Below, one piece after another: positions 36,456 through 45,054 of a stretch of DNA of 64,000 nucleotides. Every line of letters begins with the position of its first letter. The stretch's first letter is position 1. The translations under genes and the position numbers were made by a program. This stretch comes from Herpetosiphon geysericola (GTDB lineage: Bacteria > Chloroflexota > Chloroflexia > Chloroflexales > Herpetosiphonaceae), in contig NZ_LGKP01000017.1 in the NCBI RefSeq assembly GCF_001306135.1, positions 58,186 to 122,185 of the forward strand. Reading direction: 5' to 3'. A model generated the notes under the pieces. The model worked only from the letters and a program-made list of their open reading frames with translations. It was not told where the DNA came from and did no database searches.

Positions 36456-36500
36456 CAGAGGCGCAGAGCAGCGTGGTAAGTTACTTGCTCTGCGCCTCTG
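36456..36500. terminator. Long hairpin between convergent genes
   Basis: CAGAGGCGCAGAGCA pairs perfectly with TGCTCTGCGCCTCTG over 15 bases. It lies between the CapA-like (plus) and amidase (minus) genes. T-rich sequence follows on the plus strand. Its arms belong to the CTCTGCGCCTCTG intergenic repeat family also seen near 40540 and 47750. Confidence 0.55.
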
Positions 36501-36527
36501 AAATTAGTTCTTTTTCGGTATTAAATT

Positions 36528-37832
36528 CTAACCCTTGCGGATTGCCTCGGCGCGGGTGACAAACTTATTGGCATATTCTGCGTCATTTGTCCACGTATTG
36601 TTCAAACCAGCCAAGGTTTTGGCAACGCCACGCAGATTGGCTGGAATGTTGCCATGGCGTGGGTTGCGGATCATCATCTTTTTTTGGGTTTCGTTGGCTT
36701 CATCATCACGCAACGCCAAGGCCAATAATTGGCCAAGATGCGCCTGCACCGCGCCGTCCCAAGTGCTGAATGAAAGCCCACCTTCTTGGCGCACGCCCAA
36801 GCCTGCCGGATTGCGCTTTGGTCGCGCAGCCCAGCCCGAAGTCAAGCCAGCGGTTTCAAAAATGCACTGCGCCGCCGCCAGAAAAGGATCAAGCCCAACG
36901 CTTGGCGCGTAGACCCAGTAATAGCCCATAATTGTTTCAACATCGTTCTTGTATTCTGAGTTTTGGGGCAGACTTTTGCGAATAAAGCCAATTGCCTTTT
37001 CGCGGCTGCCCGAGGGCGTAGCGCTCAACAATGGCGTGGTGGCAGTAATTGGGCTATCAAGTAGCGGCACGCTTTGCACATTATTCAAACGATCAACCGC
37101 ATTTTGAATTGTGCTGATGTAGTAGGCTTCGCTGATTGCAGCACCTGGGCATGAGGGTTTGTTATAATCGCGATGCGACGAAATGCCACCGCCAAATTTT
37201 TGATGGCGAATTTCAAAGCTGTTTAATTTGCGTTTAAGCACCGCCACCGCATGGCCAACCAAGGCTGCAACCGGAGCCGACCACTGGGTATTTTCAAAAT
37301 AGCCACATACTTCGATGCCGATTGAATATTGCAAGGTGCCTTTGCTATCGCGATAGCCATTGCCTTGGGCCGCGTGAATCCCTTGGTCATACATCGGCGT
37401 AAACAGCCAAATCCAGGTTTCATCAATAAACAGGTGCGGGCCACGATCCCAGCCAGCGCCAGTGCGATAATATTCGCGCAAGGTTTCTAGTTGCTTAAGC
37501 CGTTTGCGATAAATTTGGCCTTCGCTCAAGCCAGTTTCTTGGCTATCCCAACGCCAGCCCGATGGATAGGGCGCGGCGGCAGTGCTTGGCACGGCAGTAT
37601 GGTGCAAAACGACAAAATTGGGTGGAATTGCCCCAAAATCATAGCTATCAACATAATGGCTAAATTCTTCTGCTTTGAGACCTTGACCAAGATACAAAAA
37701 CTGTTCAACAGGCACAACCCCACGCGTGCCTTCCTCGCTGAGCGTATCTTCATGGGGCATTGCATCTTTGGGATCAGGCAAATCAAACGGCGGTAGCGGC
37801 TCGTCGTGCAGCGGCTGGTTAGCATCAGTCAT
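36528..37832 (-). CDS. N-acetylmuramoyl-L-alanine amidase with glucosaminidase-like domain
   Basis: The 434-residue protein has an acidic N-terminal region and an amidase_2/PGRP domain (about residues 70-245). Zinc-ligand candidates are in VVLHHTAVPS, and GIEVCGYFEN and SSHRDYNKPSCPGAAI are typical of this family. A C-terminal domain (about 275-430) resembles the glucosaminidase fold: AQCIFETAGLTSGWAARPKRNPAGLGV. It probably cuts peptidoglycan. No signal peptide is evident, which is odd for a wall enzyme. ATG at 37832 follows GAAGGAGA. Confidence 0.82.
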   Translation of the reverse strand: MTDANQPLHDEPLPPFDLPDPKDAMPHEDTLSEEGTRGVVPVEQFLYLGQGLKAEEFSHYVDSYDFGAIPPNFVVLHHTAVPSTAAAPYPSGWRWDSQETGLSEGQIYRKRLKQLETLREYYRTGAGWDRGPHLFIDETWIWLFTPMYDQGIHAAQGNGYRDSKGTLQYSIGIEVCGYFENTQWSAPVAALVGHAVAVLKRKLNSFEIRHQKFGGGISSHRDYNKPSCPGAAISEAYYISTIQNAVDRLNNVQSVPLLDSPITATTPLLSATPSGSREKAIGFIRKSLPQNSEYKNDVETIMGYYWVYAPSVGLDPFLAAAQCIFETAGLTSGWAARPKRNPAGLGVRQEGGLSFSTWDGAVQAHLGQLLALALRDDEANETQKKMMIRNPRHGNIPANLRGVAKTLAGLNNTWTNDAEYANKFVTRAEAIRKG

Positions 37833-37995
37833 CGCTTGGTCTCCTTCGCACAAAACACCGAGAACAGCCCAATTATATAATTCGATGGATGTGGTTGGCT
37901 AGGCACAATTTTAGGCTTTCGCCAATGGATAAATCATCACCAATACAAATTTCTGATTCGCCACCCGATCACAGTAATCGAAATAGTCAATTTTA

Positions 37996-38056
37996 GGGGG
38001 TGCAGGGGGATGAAAACCCCCTGCGTTTCCCTCCGGTGGAGGGACGGAAGGGTGGC
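37996..38056. repeat. Two-hairpin dispersed repeat, copy 2
   Basis: This matches 265-322: a G-run, GCAGGGGG/CCCCCTGC hairpin, then CCCTCC/GGAGGG hairpin and the same ACGGAAGGGTGGC end. The second hairpin differs in sequence from copy 1 but pairs better, indicating structural conservation. It lies between the amidase and UbiA genes. Confidence 0.65.
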
Positions 38057-38122
38057 GAATCAGATAGAGAAATTGCATTTGGATTAGGAATCAGCTATAA
38101 ATCCAGCCCCAAAAACTAGCAA

Positions 38123-38989
38123 TTAATTGCCAACATACAAACTTGTGAGGGTGAAGAGGAACAACACGCCTGCAATGTAGCTATTGACATTGAAAAAGGC
38201 AATATCAATTTTGGAAAGATCGCGCGGGTTGATCAAGCTGTGTTCATAGACCAATAAACCTGCGGCAGCAGCAACCCCAACATAAAACGGCCAACTGAGG
38301 CTTAACAAAACCCCAACTGCCAACAGCAAGCTAATCATGGCCACATGGCAAATTTTGGCAACCAACAGCGAGGTGGCAATGCTGAAGCGGGCTGGCAACG
38401 AGTGCAAACCTTCCTTGCGATCAAAATCAACATCTTGGCAAGCATAAATCAAATCAAAACCAGCAATCCAAATGCCCACCGCTCCCGCCAACAAGAGCAT
38501 CGCAGGCCGAAAATGGGGATCAACCGCCAGCCAGCCGCCAGCTGGAGCAATCGCATCGGTGAAGCCTAAGCCAAAGTGACACAACCAGGTAAAGCGTTTC
38601 ATATACGAATAGCCACTTAACGCAATTACAGCAATTGGCGAGAGCAACAAACACAAAGGATTGAGCAACCCAGCAGCAACCACTAAAATAACCAACGAAA
38701 CCAAGCCAACAATCAAGACCGATTTAGCCGAAAGCGTGCCAGCAGGAATTGGGCGGATGCTGGTGCGCGGGTTGCGAGCATCAAAATGGCGGTCAAGGTA
38801 GCGATTAAACGACATCGCGGCGGTACGCGCGGCCACCATGGCCACGGTGACCAAAATCAGCGGTTGCCAACCAGGAAACTGTTTGTTGGCCAAAAACAGC
38901 CCCAAATAGGCGAAAGGCAAAGCAAAAACCGTGTGTTCAACCTTAATATTGATCGCGGTTTGCTGCAAAGTGTGGCGTAAACTTGTCAT
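38123..38989 (-). CDS. UbiA-family prenyltransferase (menaquinone or ubiquinone pathway type)
   Basis: The 288-residue integral membrane protein has seven or eight helices and both aspartate-rich signatures: NRYLDRHFDARNPRTSIRPIPAG (about residues 60-82) and YACQDVDFDRKEGLHSLPARF (about 180-200). These match the 4-hydroxybenzoate polyprenyltransferase/MqnP group, which attaches a polyprenyl chain to an aromatic acid during quinone synthesis. In this phylum a menaquinone role is more likely, but no other quinone gene is nearby. ATG at 38989 follows AGGAAA. Confidence 0.88.
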   Translation of the reverse strand: MTSLRHTLQQTAINIKVEHTVFALPFAYLGLFLANKQFPGWQPLILVTVAMVAARTAAMSFNRYLDRHFDARNPRTSIRPIPAGTLSAKSVLIVGLVSLVILVVAAGLLNPLCLLLSPIAVIALSGYSYMKRFTWLCHFGLGFTDAIAPAGGWLAVDPHFRPAMLLLAGAVGIWIAGFDLIYACQDVDFDRKEGLHSLPARFSIATSLLVAKICHVAMISLLLAVGVLLSLSWPFYVGVAAAAGLLVYEHSLINPRDLSKIDIAFFNVNSYIAGVLFLFTLTSLYVGN

Positions 38990-39247
38990 GCTGCGTTTCC
39001 TATTGATGATAAACAAGAATCTGCTTGCATTATATAGCAGTCGTATGGCGCTGGTAATCCTACTTTGTGCTCGACATATGGGCTAGCTCATCGAATTAAG
39101 TAGGCTTTGACTTTTATGCCAGCATTCCCTACAATGTGCCTTGTATCACAAACCTGGCAATGCTGCCTGAGCTAGACGACCGCCTCGTGTTCGACGTTGA
39201 ATACGTTTGGACAGGGGCTTTTTTTGTTTGCGCCGAGGAGTGTACCC

Positions 39248-40330
39248 ATGACGGTCTATAACTTCAATGCTGGTCCTGCGATTTTGCCACCCACTGTTTT
39301 GAGCCAAGCCCAAGAAGAACTCCGCGATTTTGCGGGCACTGGGATTTCGGTGATGGAAACCAGCCACCGCTCAAAAGAATTCGAAGCGATCAATAACGAG
39401 GTCGAAGCACGCTTCAAGGCCTTGCTAGGGATTGAAAGTGGCTATCGGGTATTGTTGCTACAAGGGGGAGCCAGCACCCAATTTGCCATGATTCCACTCA
39501 ATTTCTTGGCTGCGGATGCGGTTGCCGATTATATCGTAACTGGTGTGTGGGCTGAAAAGGCGCGTGACGAAGCCCAAAAAATCGGCAAGGTGCATATTGC
39601 AGCCGACACCGCCGCCGATAAACACAATCGGATTCCTACCCAAGCAGAGCTACAATTTAGCGAAAATCCTGCTTATGTCCACTTGACCACCAACAACACG
39701 ATTTATGGTACTCAATGGCAAACCATCCCCGAAACCAACGGCGTGCCGATTGTGGCCGATATGAGCAGCGATATCTTCTCGCGGCCTTTTGATGCCAGCA
39801 AATTTGGTTTGGTCTACGCAGGAGCGCAGAAAAACCTCGGCCCTTCGGGTGTCACCGTGGTTTTGATTCGCGAAGATTGGCTGGATAAAGGCGCGAAGAA
39901 CGTGCCCACGATGTTGCGCTACAGCACCCACGCCAAAAACAATTCACTTTACAACACTCCACCAACCTTTGGTGTATATATGCTCAACCTCGTTTTAGGC
40001 TGGATTCAAGAGCAAGGTGGCTTGGCAGGTATGGCCGAATACAACACCCGCAAAGCCAACATCGTCTACAACACGATCGACAATTCTGGCGGGTTCTATC
40101 GTGGTCATGCAGTTGCCGATAGCCGTTCGCAAATGAATGTTACCTTCAATCTGCCTAACCAAGAGCTTGAAAAGCAATTTTTGGCCGAAACCAAGGCCCA
40201 AGGGATGCTCGGTTTGCCTGGCCACCGTTCGGTCGGCGGGGTGCGAGCCTCGATCTACAATGCAATGAGCATTGAAGGAGTCGAAGCCTTGGCAAGCTTC
40301 ATGGCTCACTTTGCAGCCAAACACGGCTAA
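39248..40330 (+). CDS. serC: Phosphoserine aminotransferase
   Basis: The 360-residue PLP enzyme converts 3-phosphohydroxypyruvate to O-phosphoserine in serine synthesis. It begins TVYNFNAGPAILP, typical of SerC. It has LLLQGGASTQFAMIPLNF for cofactor phosphate binding, the PLP lysine in YAGAQKNLGPSGV, and the C-terminal LPGHRSVGGVRASIYNAM. The length matches the family. ATG at 39248 follows GAGGAG; the upstream frame from 39197 is not conserved and lacks a site. A T-run after a G/C-rich stretch in the leader (39213-39230) could be an attenuator, but no known riboswitch was recognised. Confidence 0.97.
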   Translation: MTVYNFNAGPAILPPTVLSQAQEELRDFAGTGISVMETSHRSKEFEAINNEVEARFKALLGIESGYRVLLLQGGASTQFAMIPLNFLAADAVADYIVTGVWAEKARDEAQKIGKVHIAADTAADKHNRIPTQAELQFSENPAYVHLTTNNTIYGTQWQTIPETNGVPIVADMSSDIFSRPFDASKFGLVYAGAQKNLGPSGVTVVLIREDWLDKGAKNVPTMLRYSTHAKNNSLYNTPPTFGVYMLNLVLGWIQEQGGLAGMAEYNTRKANIVYNTIDNSGGFYRGHAVADSRSQMNVTFNLPNQELEKQFLAETKAQGMLGLPGHRSVGGVRASIYNAMSIEGVEALASFMAHFAAKHG

Positions 40331-40921
40331 ATAATGCACTAAGTGTACGTCCTCGGTTATGGCTTGGTGAGGCCAGCGCCGAGGGCGTGCAAAGAACATA
40401 GAGCAAAGAACATAGAACATAGGAATTTAACCGCGAAGCGCACGAAGAGCGCGAAGGACGTTTTTAGCCACAGATTGCACAGATTGGTTTGATTATCTTC
40501 CACTAGCCCAAAGCCGATAGCCCATAGCCATCGGTTCTCTGCGCCTCTACGTTAAAGAAAAGTTTCTTAGCTACGAATTCCACGAATTGCCCGAATACGT
40601 ATTTTTAGCCACAGATTGCACAGATTGGCTCAGATTATCAATTTCCCCCAATAGCCCTTCATCCCTTATCCTTCATACTTTCGTGGCGCTGCGCCGCTGC
40701 GTTAAATGCTGATTCACGAAGGACACGAAGATCACGAATGATTGATTTTGCATCCCTCATCCCTTATTTAGCCACAGATTGCACAGATTAGCTCAGATTA
40801 TGAATTTCCCCACCAGCCCATAGCCTAATCCTTTCATCCTTCATCCTTACTCTTGCCCGTTGGTATCTTTTTTGCTATAGTGGTCGCGATTTCTAAAAAA
40901 TCGGTTAATTGAGGTCGGTGT
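40331..40921. repeat. Intergenic region packed with degenerate short repeats
   Basis: No gene is supported here. AGCCACAGATTGCACAGATT occurs at 40466, 40607 and 40770 (the last with a small change). CACGAAT, GCGAAG and CTCTGCGCCTC segments are interspersed. Similar fragments return at 47580-47880. They look like remnants of a dispersed repeat family of unknown origin. Confidence 0.7.
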
Positions 40922-41416
40922 ATGCGTTCATTTGTGGTCTACTTATTGCTTTTGGGCTTGGTGGCGTGTGGCCAGCCAGAGCATGTTGCAACAACCCAAC
41001 CAACCTTGGGGCTGATTCTGAGCAAGCCTAGCCCAGCACCTATGGTCAGTACACCGACTGTAACCATAGTAAGCGGAGCAACCAGCCCAACCCAAGCGCT
41101 GGGCGGCACTCCCAGTATTGCAGCAGACGATTGGCAAAGCCAATACCGCGCTTGGATTAACGAAGCACGTCAAACCCATCCCTATAGCGAAAGTAGCGAA
41201 CTGATGTGGAATGTGATGATCTGCGAATCGAGCGGAAATCCCACCATTCAAGGCCCAGGCGAGCTGATTGGTTTATTTCAATATCAGCCAAGCACCTGGG
41301 CTGGAACGTGGAACCCATATCGCGATCAGCCAATTACTGATCCACGAGCGCAAATATTTGCCACCGCCAAAGCTTGGCACGATGGCAACCAACAATGGTG
41401 GGGCGTGTGTCTCTAA
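40922..41416 (+). CDS. Lysozyme-like (transglycosylase/Rpf-type) lipoprotein
   Basis: The 164-residue protein has a lipoprotein signal with lipobox LVAC, a Ser/Thr/Pro linker to about residue 70, and a small lysozyme-fold domain (about 75-164). The catalytic Glu is probably in WNVMICESSGNPTI, and LIGLFQYQPSTWAGT matches the region after the active site in transglycosylase-like/Rpf domains. It may trim peptidoglycan at the cell surface. It ends 4 bases into the end of the response regulator gene on the other strand, a convergent overlap. Confidence 0.82.
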   Translation: MRSFVVYLLLLGLVACGQPEHVATTQPTLGLILSKPSPAPMVSTPTVTIVSGATSPTQALGGTPSIAADDWQSQYRAWINEARQTHPYSESSELMWNVMICESSGNPTIQGPGELIGLFQYQPSTWAGTWNPYRDQPITDPRAQIFATAKAWHDGNQQWWGVCL

Positions 41417-41772
41417 TTATTCATCAAGGTTTCAACAGTATCGAACAAAATATCTAAGGTAAACGGCTTAAACAAAAATTGCCCATACAGTTGAGTCTGG
41501 TCACGGCAATCAACGGCGCTCATAAATACAAATGACGGTGCGCTTGGCCCGAATTCGCGTTGGACTAATTCAGCCATTTTGATGCCATCCATAAACGGCA
41601 TCATCACATCGGTTAGCACGAGGGCTGGCTGAATGCGCTGCGCGGCTTCGAGACCACGGCGGCCATCATAGGCCACCTCAACCGTATAACCTTCGTCTCG
41701 CAGGGCATCGGCGATCATGTCTGCGATTGAATCTTCGTCATCAACGATCAATATCTGTTTTCCAGCAACCAC
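41413..41772 (-). CDS. Single-domain response regulator
   Basis: The 119-residue CheY-like receiver has the acidic pair in ILIVDDEDS, phosphoacceptor Asp55 in LVLTDVMMP, the Ser in VFMSA and the conserved Lys in FLFKPF. It has no output domain. GTG at 41772 is chosen because AAGGAG lies 7 bases upstream, while the ATG at 41802 would put that site inside the frame. The next gene upstream on this strand is a histidine kinase 130 bases away, a likely phosphodonor. Confidence 0.9.
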   Translation of the reverse strand: MVAGKQILIVDDEDSIADMIADALRDEGYTVEVAYDGRRGLEAAQRIQPALVLTDVMMPFMDGIKMAELVQREFGPSAPSFVFMSAVDCRDQTQLYGQFLFKPFTLDILFDTVETLMNN

Positions 41773-41902
41773 ACAATGACTCCTTTTATCGCCGTGGGAC
41801 ATTCCAACGCCGATGATCGATGACCATCAGCGTTTGCTCCTCGGAACTATTGAATTATAGAGATAAACAAAACTATCCAGCAAGATTTAGACCAATAGGC
41901 CC

Positions 41903-43369
41903 TTATGGCTGAATTGGGTCAAGCGGTAAGCTCACAGTAAAGCAACTCCCGTGGCCCAAACCGTCCGATTCAACCTTAATGCTCCCACCATGCGCCCGAA
42001 CCACTGCGCGAACGGTATATAGACCAAGACCTGTGCCACCAACGCGTTGGGTATGGCGGCCTCTGGTAAAGCGCTCAAAAATTCGTTCGAGATCTTGGGG
42101 GTCAATCCCCAAGCCAGCATCGCAAATGCTGAGCAGCACGGTTTGGGCTTCAAGCGCGAGTTTCACAACCACTGCGGTCTCATCGGCGCTATATTTCAAG
42201 GCGTTATCGAGCAAATTCCAAATCACCCGCTCCATCCAAATTGGGTCAACCCGCAGTCTTGGCACTGCATGCAGTTCCATCGCAATCCGCGGATTAGCCA
42301 AACCACCATTGATTGTAGTGACTAATTGAGCCACCAAATCGCCAAAATCTAGTAATGAAGGATTAATCAACGTTTCGCCAGCGTTGATTCGAGCAACGTC
42401 GACAAGCAACGAGAGATAATCACGCATGCGATCGGATTGGGCAATAATCGATTGTAAGCGATTAAGTTCGCGTTCGCTGCGATTTTCGGTTTTAGCGCGG
42501 CGCAACAGCAAATCGGCACTTCCACGGATGGTCGTCAACGGATTTTTCAAATCGTGGACAATAGTAGCAATGGCGTTATCACGATCGCTTTCTTGCAATT
42601 TCCAACCAGTAATATCTTGAAAGACGGCAACAGCACCGATTAAATTACCTAGATTATCGTGAATTGGCGAGGTATTGGCCAAAATTGGAATTTCGCTGCC
42701 ATCAGGGCGGCGCAAAATCAATTCATGCTTCAAAAATGGCTCGCCTGTTTTGAGCACCCGCGCAATCCCCGAATCGCCAGTAGGCAAACGTGTTCCATCA
42801 GGTTTATGTAAACCAAAATGATTATAGCCAGCGATAGGCACGGCGTGTAGCGGGTGTTGCCACAATTGCTCGGCCTGACGATTGGCCAAAATCAAACGCC
42901 CATCGGGAGCCAAACCAACCACCACGCCTTCGGGCAACACATCGATAATGCTTTGTAACAATGATTGATGCAGATCGCCAAAATTCTCGTGCTCATGTGG
43001 CTCGACATAGCTGGTGCGTAAACGCCCAATCCAGCCCTCAAGCAAGGCCTGAATAATCATCACTTGGGCTGGGCTAAACTTGTGAGCAGGATTAAATTTG
43101 ACCGCGTAAAAGGCTTCATAAACAAAAATCAAGGTTGCTTGTTCGCCGTTCAAGGCCTGCTCGGCGCTCATCATTTGGCCTTCTGGCTGGCCTTCTGCTG
43201 GCGTAACACAGTGATATTCACCAGCAGCGGTGCGGCTCCAAATTGTTACCTCAACCTGAAAAGCAGCACTTAGGGCCTCGGCCAATGCAACCAACGATTG
43301 TGGCGCTTCGGTTGTAATACGGCGCGAAAAGTCTTCAATCATAGCCCATTCGCGGCTGGTTATATTCAT
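41903..43369 (-). CDS. PAS-domain sensor histidine kinase
   Basis: The 488-residue protein has an N-terminal GAF-like region (about residues 15-130), a PAS/PAC domain (about 145-255, VVVGLAPDGRLILANRQAEQLW), a HisKA helix with phosphoacceptor His in VHDLKNPLTTIRGSADLL, and an ATPase domain with N box, DAGLGIDPQDLERIF and GTGLGLYTVRAVV. No transmembrane segment is evident, so it is probably cytoplasmic. ATG at 43369 follows GGAAGGAAC. The receiver gene directly downstream is its likely partner. Confidence 0.93.
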   Translation of the reverse strand: MNITSREWAMIEDFSRRITTEAPQSLVALAEALSAAFQVEVTIWSRTAAGEYHCVTPAEGQPEGQMMSAEQALNGEQATLIFVYEAFYAVKFNPAHKFSPAQVMIIQALLEGWIGRLRTSYVEPHEHENFGDLHQSLLQSIIDVLPEGVVVGLAPDGRLILANRQAEQLWQHPLHAVPIAGYNHFGLHKPDGTRLPTGDSGIARVLKTGEPFLKHELILRRPDGSEIPILANTSPIHDNLGNLIGAVAVFQDITGWKLQESDRDNAIATIVHDLKNPLTTIRGSADLLLRRAKTENRSERELNRLQSIIAQSDRMRDYLSLLVDVARINAGETLINPSLLDFGDLVAQLVTTINGGLANPRIAMELHAVPRLRVDPIWMERVIWNLLDNALKYSADETAVVVKLALEAQTVLLSICDAGLGIDPQDLERIFERFTRGRHTQRVGGTGLGLYTVRAVVRAHGGSIKVESDGLGHGSCFTVSLPLDPIQP

Positions 43370-43402
43370 TCGGCGTTCCTTCCACATAGCGCATGGTTAC
43401 AC

Positions 43403-43442
43403 AACAGCGTTAGCTTAATCCGAGGAGCGTTAGCTTAATCCG
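43403..43442. repeat. 20-base tandem duplication across a stop codon
   Basis: AGCGTTAGCTTAATCCGAGG occurs twice in direct succession. The second copy contains the stop and last codons of the dehydrogenase gene, and the first is its downstream duplicate. Confidence 0.75.
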
Positions 43443-44340
43443 AGGTTGGTTTAATTGGGCGACCAATAATGGCTTCGTAGCGTTGGGCGAGGGCGGTGTA
43501 ATCTGAGCGTGGGTCAAGCGCTTTTTGGGCCACCCACATTTGTTGGGCTAAGCCACCAGCCCACAAGGGCACGCCACTAGCACGCGCAGTATCCATCACA
43601 GCGTTAAGATCTTTGGCCAATAATTCAGCTGCAAAGCCTTTGTTGTAATCGCCGCTGAAGATAGTTTCGGGTAGCCAACGCTCAAGCAGATAATTCGAGG
43701 CCGTAGCATTCAACAAAACATTGCGAATCGTCTCAGCTTCCACGCCATTGGCCACACCAAAGGCCAAGGCTTCGATATTGGCCATCGCAATAATACTAAT
43801 GGCGAGATTATTACATAGCTTGACGACTGAACCAGATCCACTAACTCCAATATAGCTGACTGCGCCACCAAGCACCGCCAAAACCGCCTGACAGCGTTCA
43901 AATGTGCTTGGTTCGCCACCCACCATAATTGCCAAATCGCCAGTTTTAGCCCGAGCTGGGCCACCGCTGACTGGAGCATCGAGCATGGCTATGTGGCGTT
44001 CTGCAAGTTTGGCCGCAATTGCGCGGCTGGCGGTCGGCGCAATTGTGCTCATATCAATACAAATGCTGCCCGCAGCCATACCCAATGCAGCACCATTCGT
44101 GCCAAGCAACGCAGCCTCGACTTGCGGCGCATCGGGAACCATCGTAATCACAATATCGCTGTTTGCGCCCAAGGCTTGGTAATTTTCGGCAATCGTTGCG
44201 CCATGCTGCGCCAATTGCTCGGCGGCTTCGCGGCGTTGGTGCACGCCGACGGTTAATTGATAGCCAGCTTGCAGCAAATTTGCCGCCATTGGTGCACCCA
44301 TCGCGCCCAACCCGATCAAGCCAATCCGTGGTTTTTGCAT
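43435..44340 (-). CDS. 3-hydroxyisobutyrate dehydrogenase / tartronate semialdehyde reductase-like enzyme
   Basis: The 301-residue protein has the NAD(P) motif IGLIGLGAMGAPMAANL at its start, the substrate motif DAPVSGGPARAKTGDLAIMVGG (about residues 117-138), and the catalytic Lys region GSGSVVKLCNNLAISI (about 166-181) of the beta-hydroxyacid dehydrogenase family. The exact substrate is not clear from motifs. ATG at 44340 follows AAGGAAA. The last coding bases are part of a 20-base tandem duplication (43403-43442). An AhpD-like gene lies 29 bases upstream on the same strand. Confidence 0.88.
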   Translation of the reverse strand: MQKPRIGLIGLGAMGAPMAANLLQAGYQLTVGVHQRREAAEQLAQHGATIAENYQALGANSDIVITMVPDAPQVEAALLGTNGAALGMAAGSICIDMSTIAPTASRAIAAKLAERHIAMLDAPVSGGPARAKTGDLAIMVGGEPSTFERCQAVLAVLGGAVSYIGVSGSGSVVKLCNNLAISIIAMANIEALAFGVANGVEAETIRNVLLNATASNYLLERWLPETIFSGDYNKGFAAELLAKDLNAVMDTARASGVPLWAGGLAQQMWVAQKALDPRSDYTALAQRYEAIIGRPIKPTSD

Positions 44341-44369
44341 ATTTATTTCCTTGCTAGCACAGCCAAAAT

Positions 44370-44912
44370 TTAGGCTTCAGGCCACCCTGGCTCAGTAATC
44401 GCCATATCAAGTGCATCGTTGAACCGATTAAACATCGAAAACAGGCTGGTAGTGGCGGTTAATTCAACAATTTCGCCTTCATCGAAATGCTCGCGCAAAC
44501 TAGCCCACAATTCATCGCTGATGCCTTTGGCGTTGAGGGTTACTTGTTCGGCGTAGCGCAACGCCACCCGTTCGCGCTCAGTCCAGCGTGAATCATCGGG
44601 CGATTGCAGGGCATCGATATTTTCTTGCGAAAGCCCAAGGTTGCGCAAAATCGTTGAGTGCGAGGTTAAACAATAGGCACATTCATTTAATTGCGATGTG
44701 CGCACCACAACCATCTCTTTTAGGCGCAGGTCAAGCGTGCCAGTGCTGAGCACTGCACTCATTAAATTGCTGGCGGCAATCATCATCTCTGGGCGGCGGG
44801 CAAAGGTGCGAAACATATTTGGTACATTGCCACGTTTGGCATAAAAGCCCTCAAATACCTTGAGCGATGCGGGATCGACTTCGTTGGGCGCAAGTGGTTT
44901 TAATCGGGGCAT
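44370..44912 (-). CDS. AhpD/carboxymuconolactone-decarboxylase-like peroxidase-related protein
   Basis: The 180-residue all-helical protein carries the CMD-family active-site motif NECAYCLTSH (CxxC with a following His, about residues 76-85), typical of AhpD-like alkylhydroperoxidases. The start MPRLKPLAPNEVDPASLKVFEGF is typical of the peroxidase-related subfamily. It may remove peroxides using the Cys pair, but many relatives have no proven reaction. It is 29 bases upstream of the dehydrogenase gene and probably cotranscribed. Confidence 0.85.
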   Translation of the reverse strand: MPRLKPLAPNEVDPASLKVFEGFYAKRGNVPNMFRTFARRPEMMIAASNLMSAVLSTGTLDLRLKEMVVVRTSQLNECAYCLTSHSTILRNLGLSQENIDALQSPDDSRWTERERVALRYAEQVTLNAKGISDELWASLREHFDEGEIVELTATTSLFSMFNRFNDALDMAITEPGWPEA

Positions 44913-44988
44913 GACACAAAACCTCCACTAAGCCAAATTCGACGGGTTGCATGCTACCACAATCAACAAAACAGAGGAAATGCCATAA

Positions 44989-45027
44989 GCAAACCCGCCC
45001 AATGGTTGAGAACCCTGGGCGGGTTGC
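44989..45027 (-). terminator. Hairpin after the peptidase gene
   Basis: GCAAACCCGCCCA and TGGGCGGGTTGC pair over about 11 bases. It lies just downstream of the minus-strand peptidase gene. The T-run is short. Confidence 0.55.
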
Positions 45028-45054
45028 ATATTGCGATAAGTCAAATCCGCTGGT

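Noticed and set aside
39121..39247. Riboswitch or T-box before serC
   Set aside because: There is a T-run but no T-box core motif or other known riboswitch signature.
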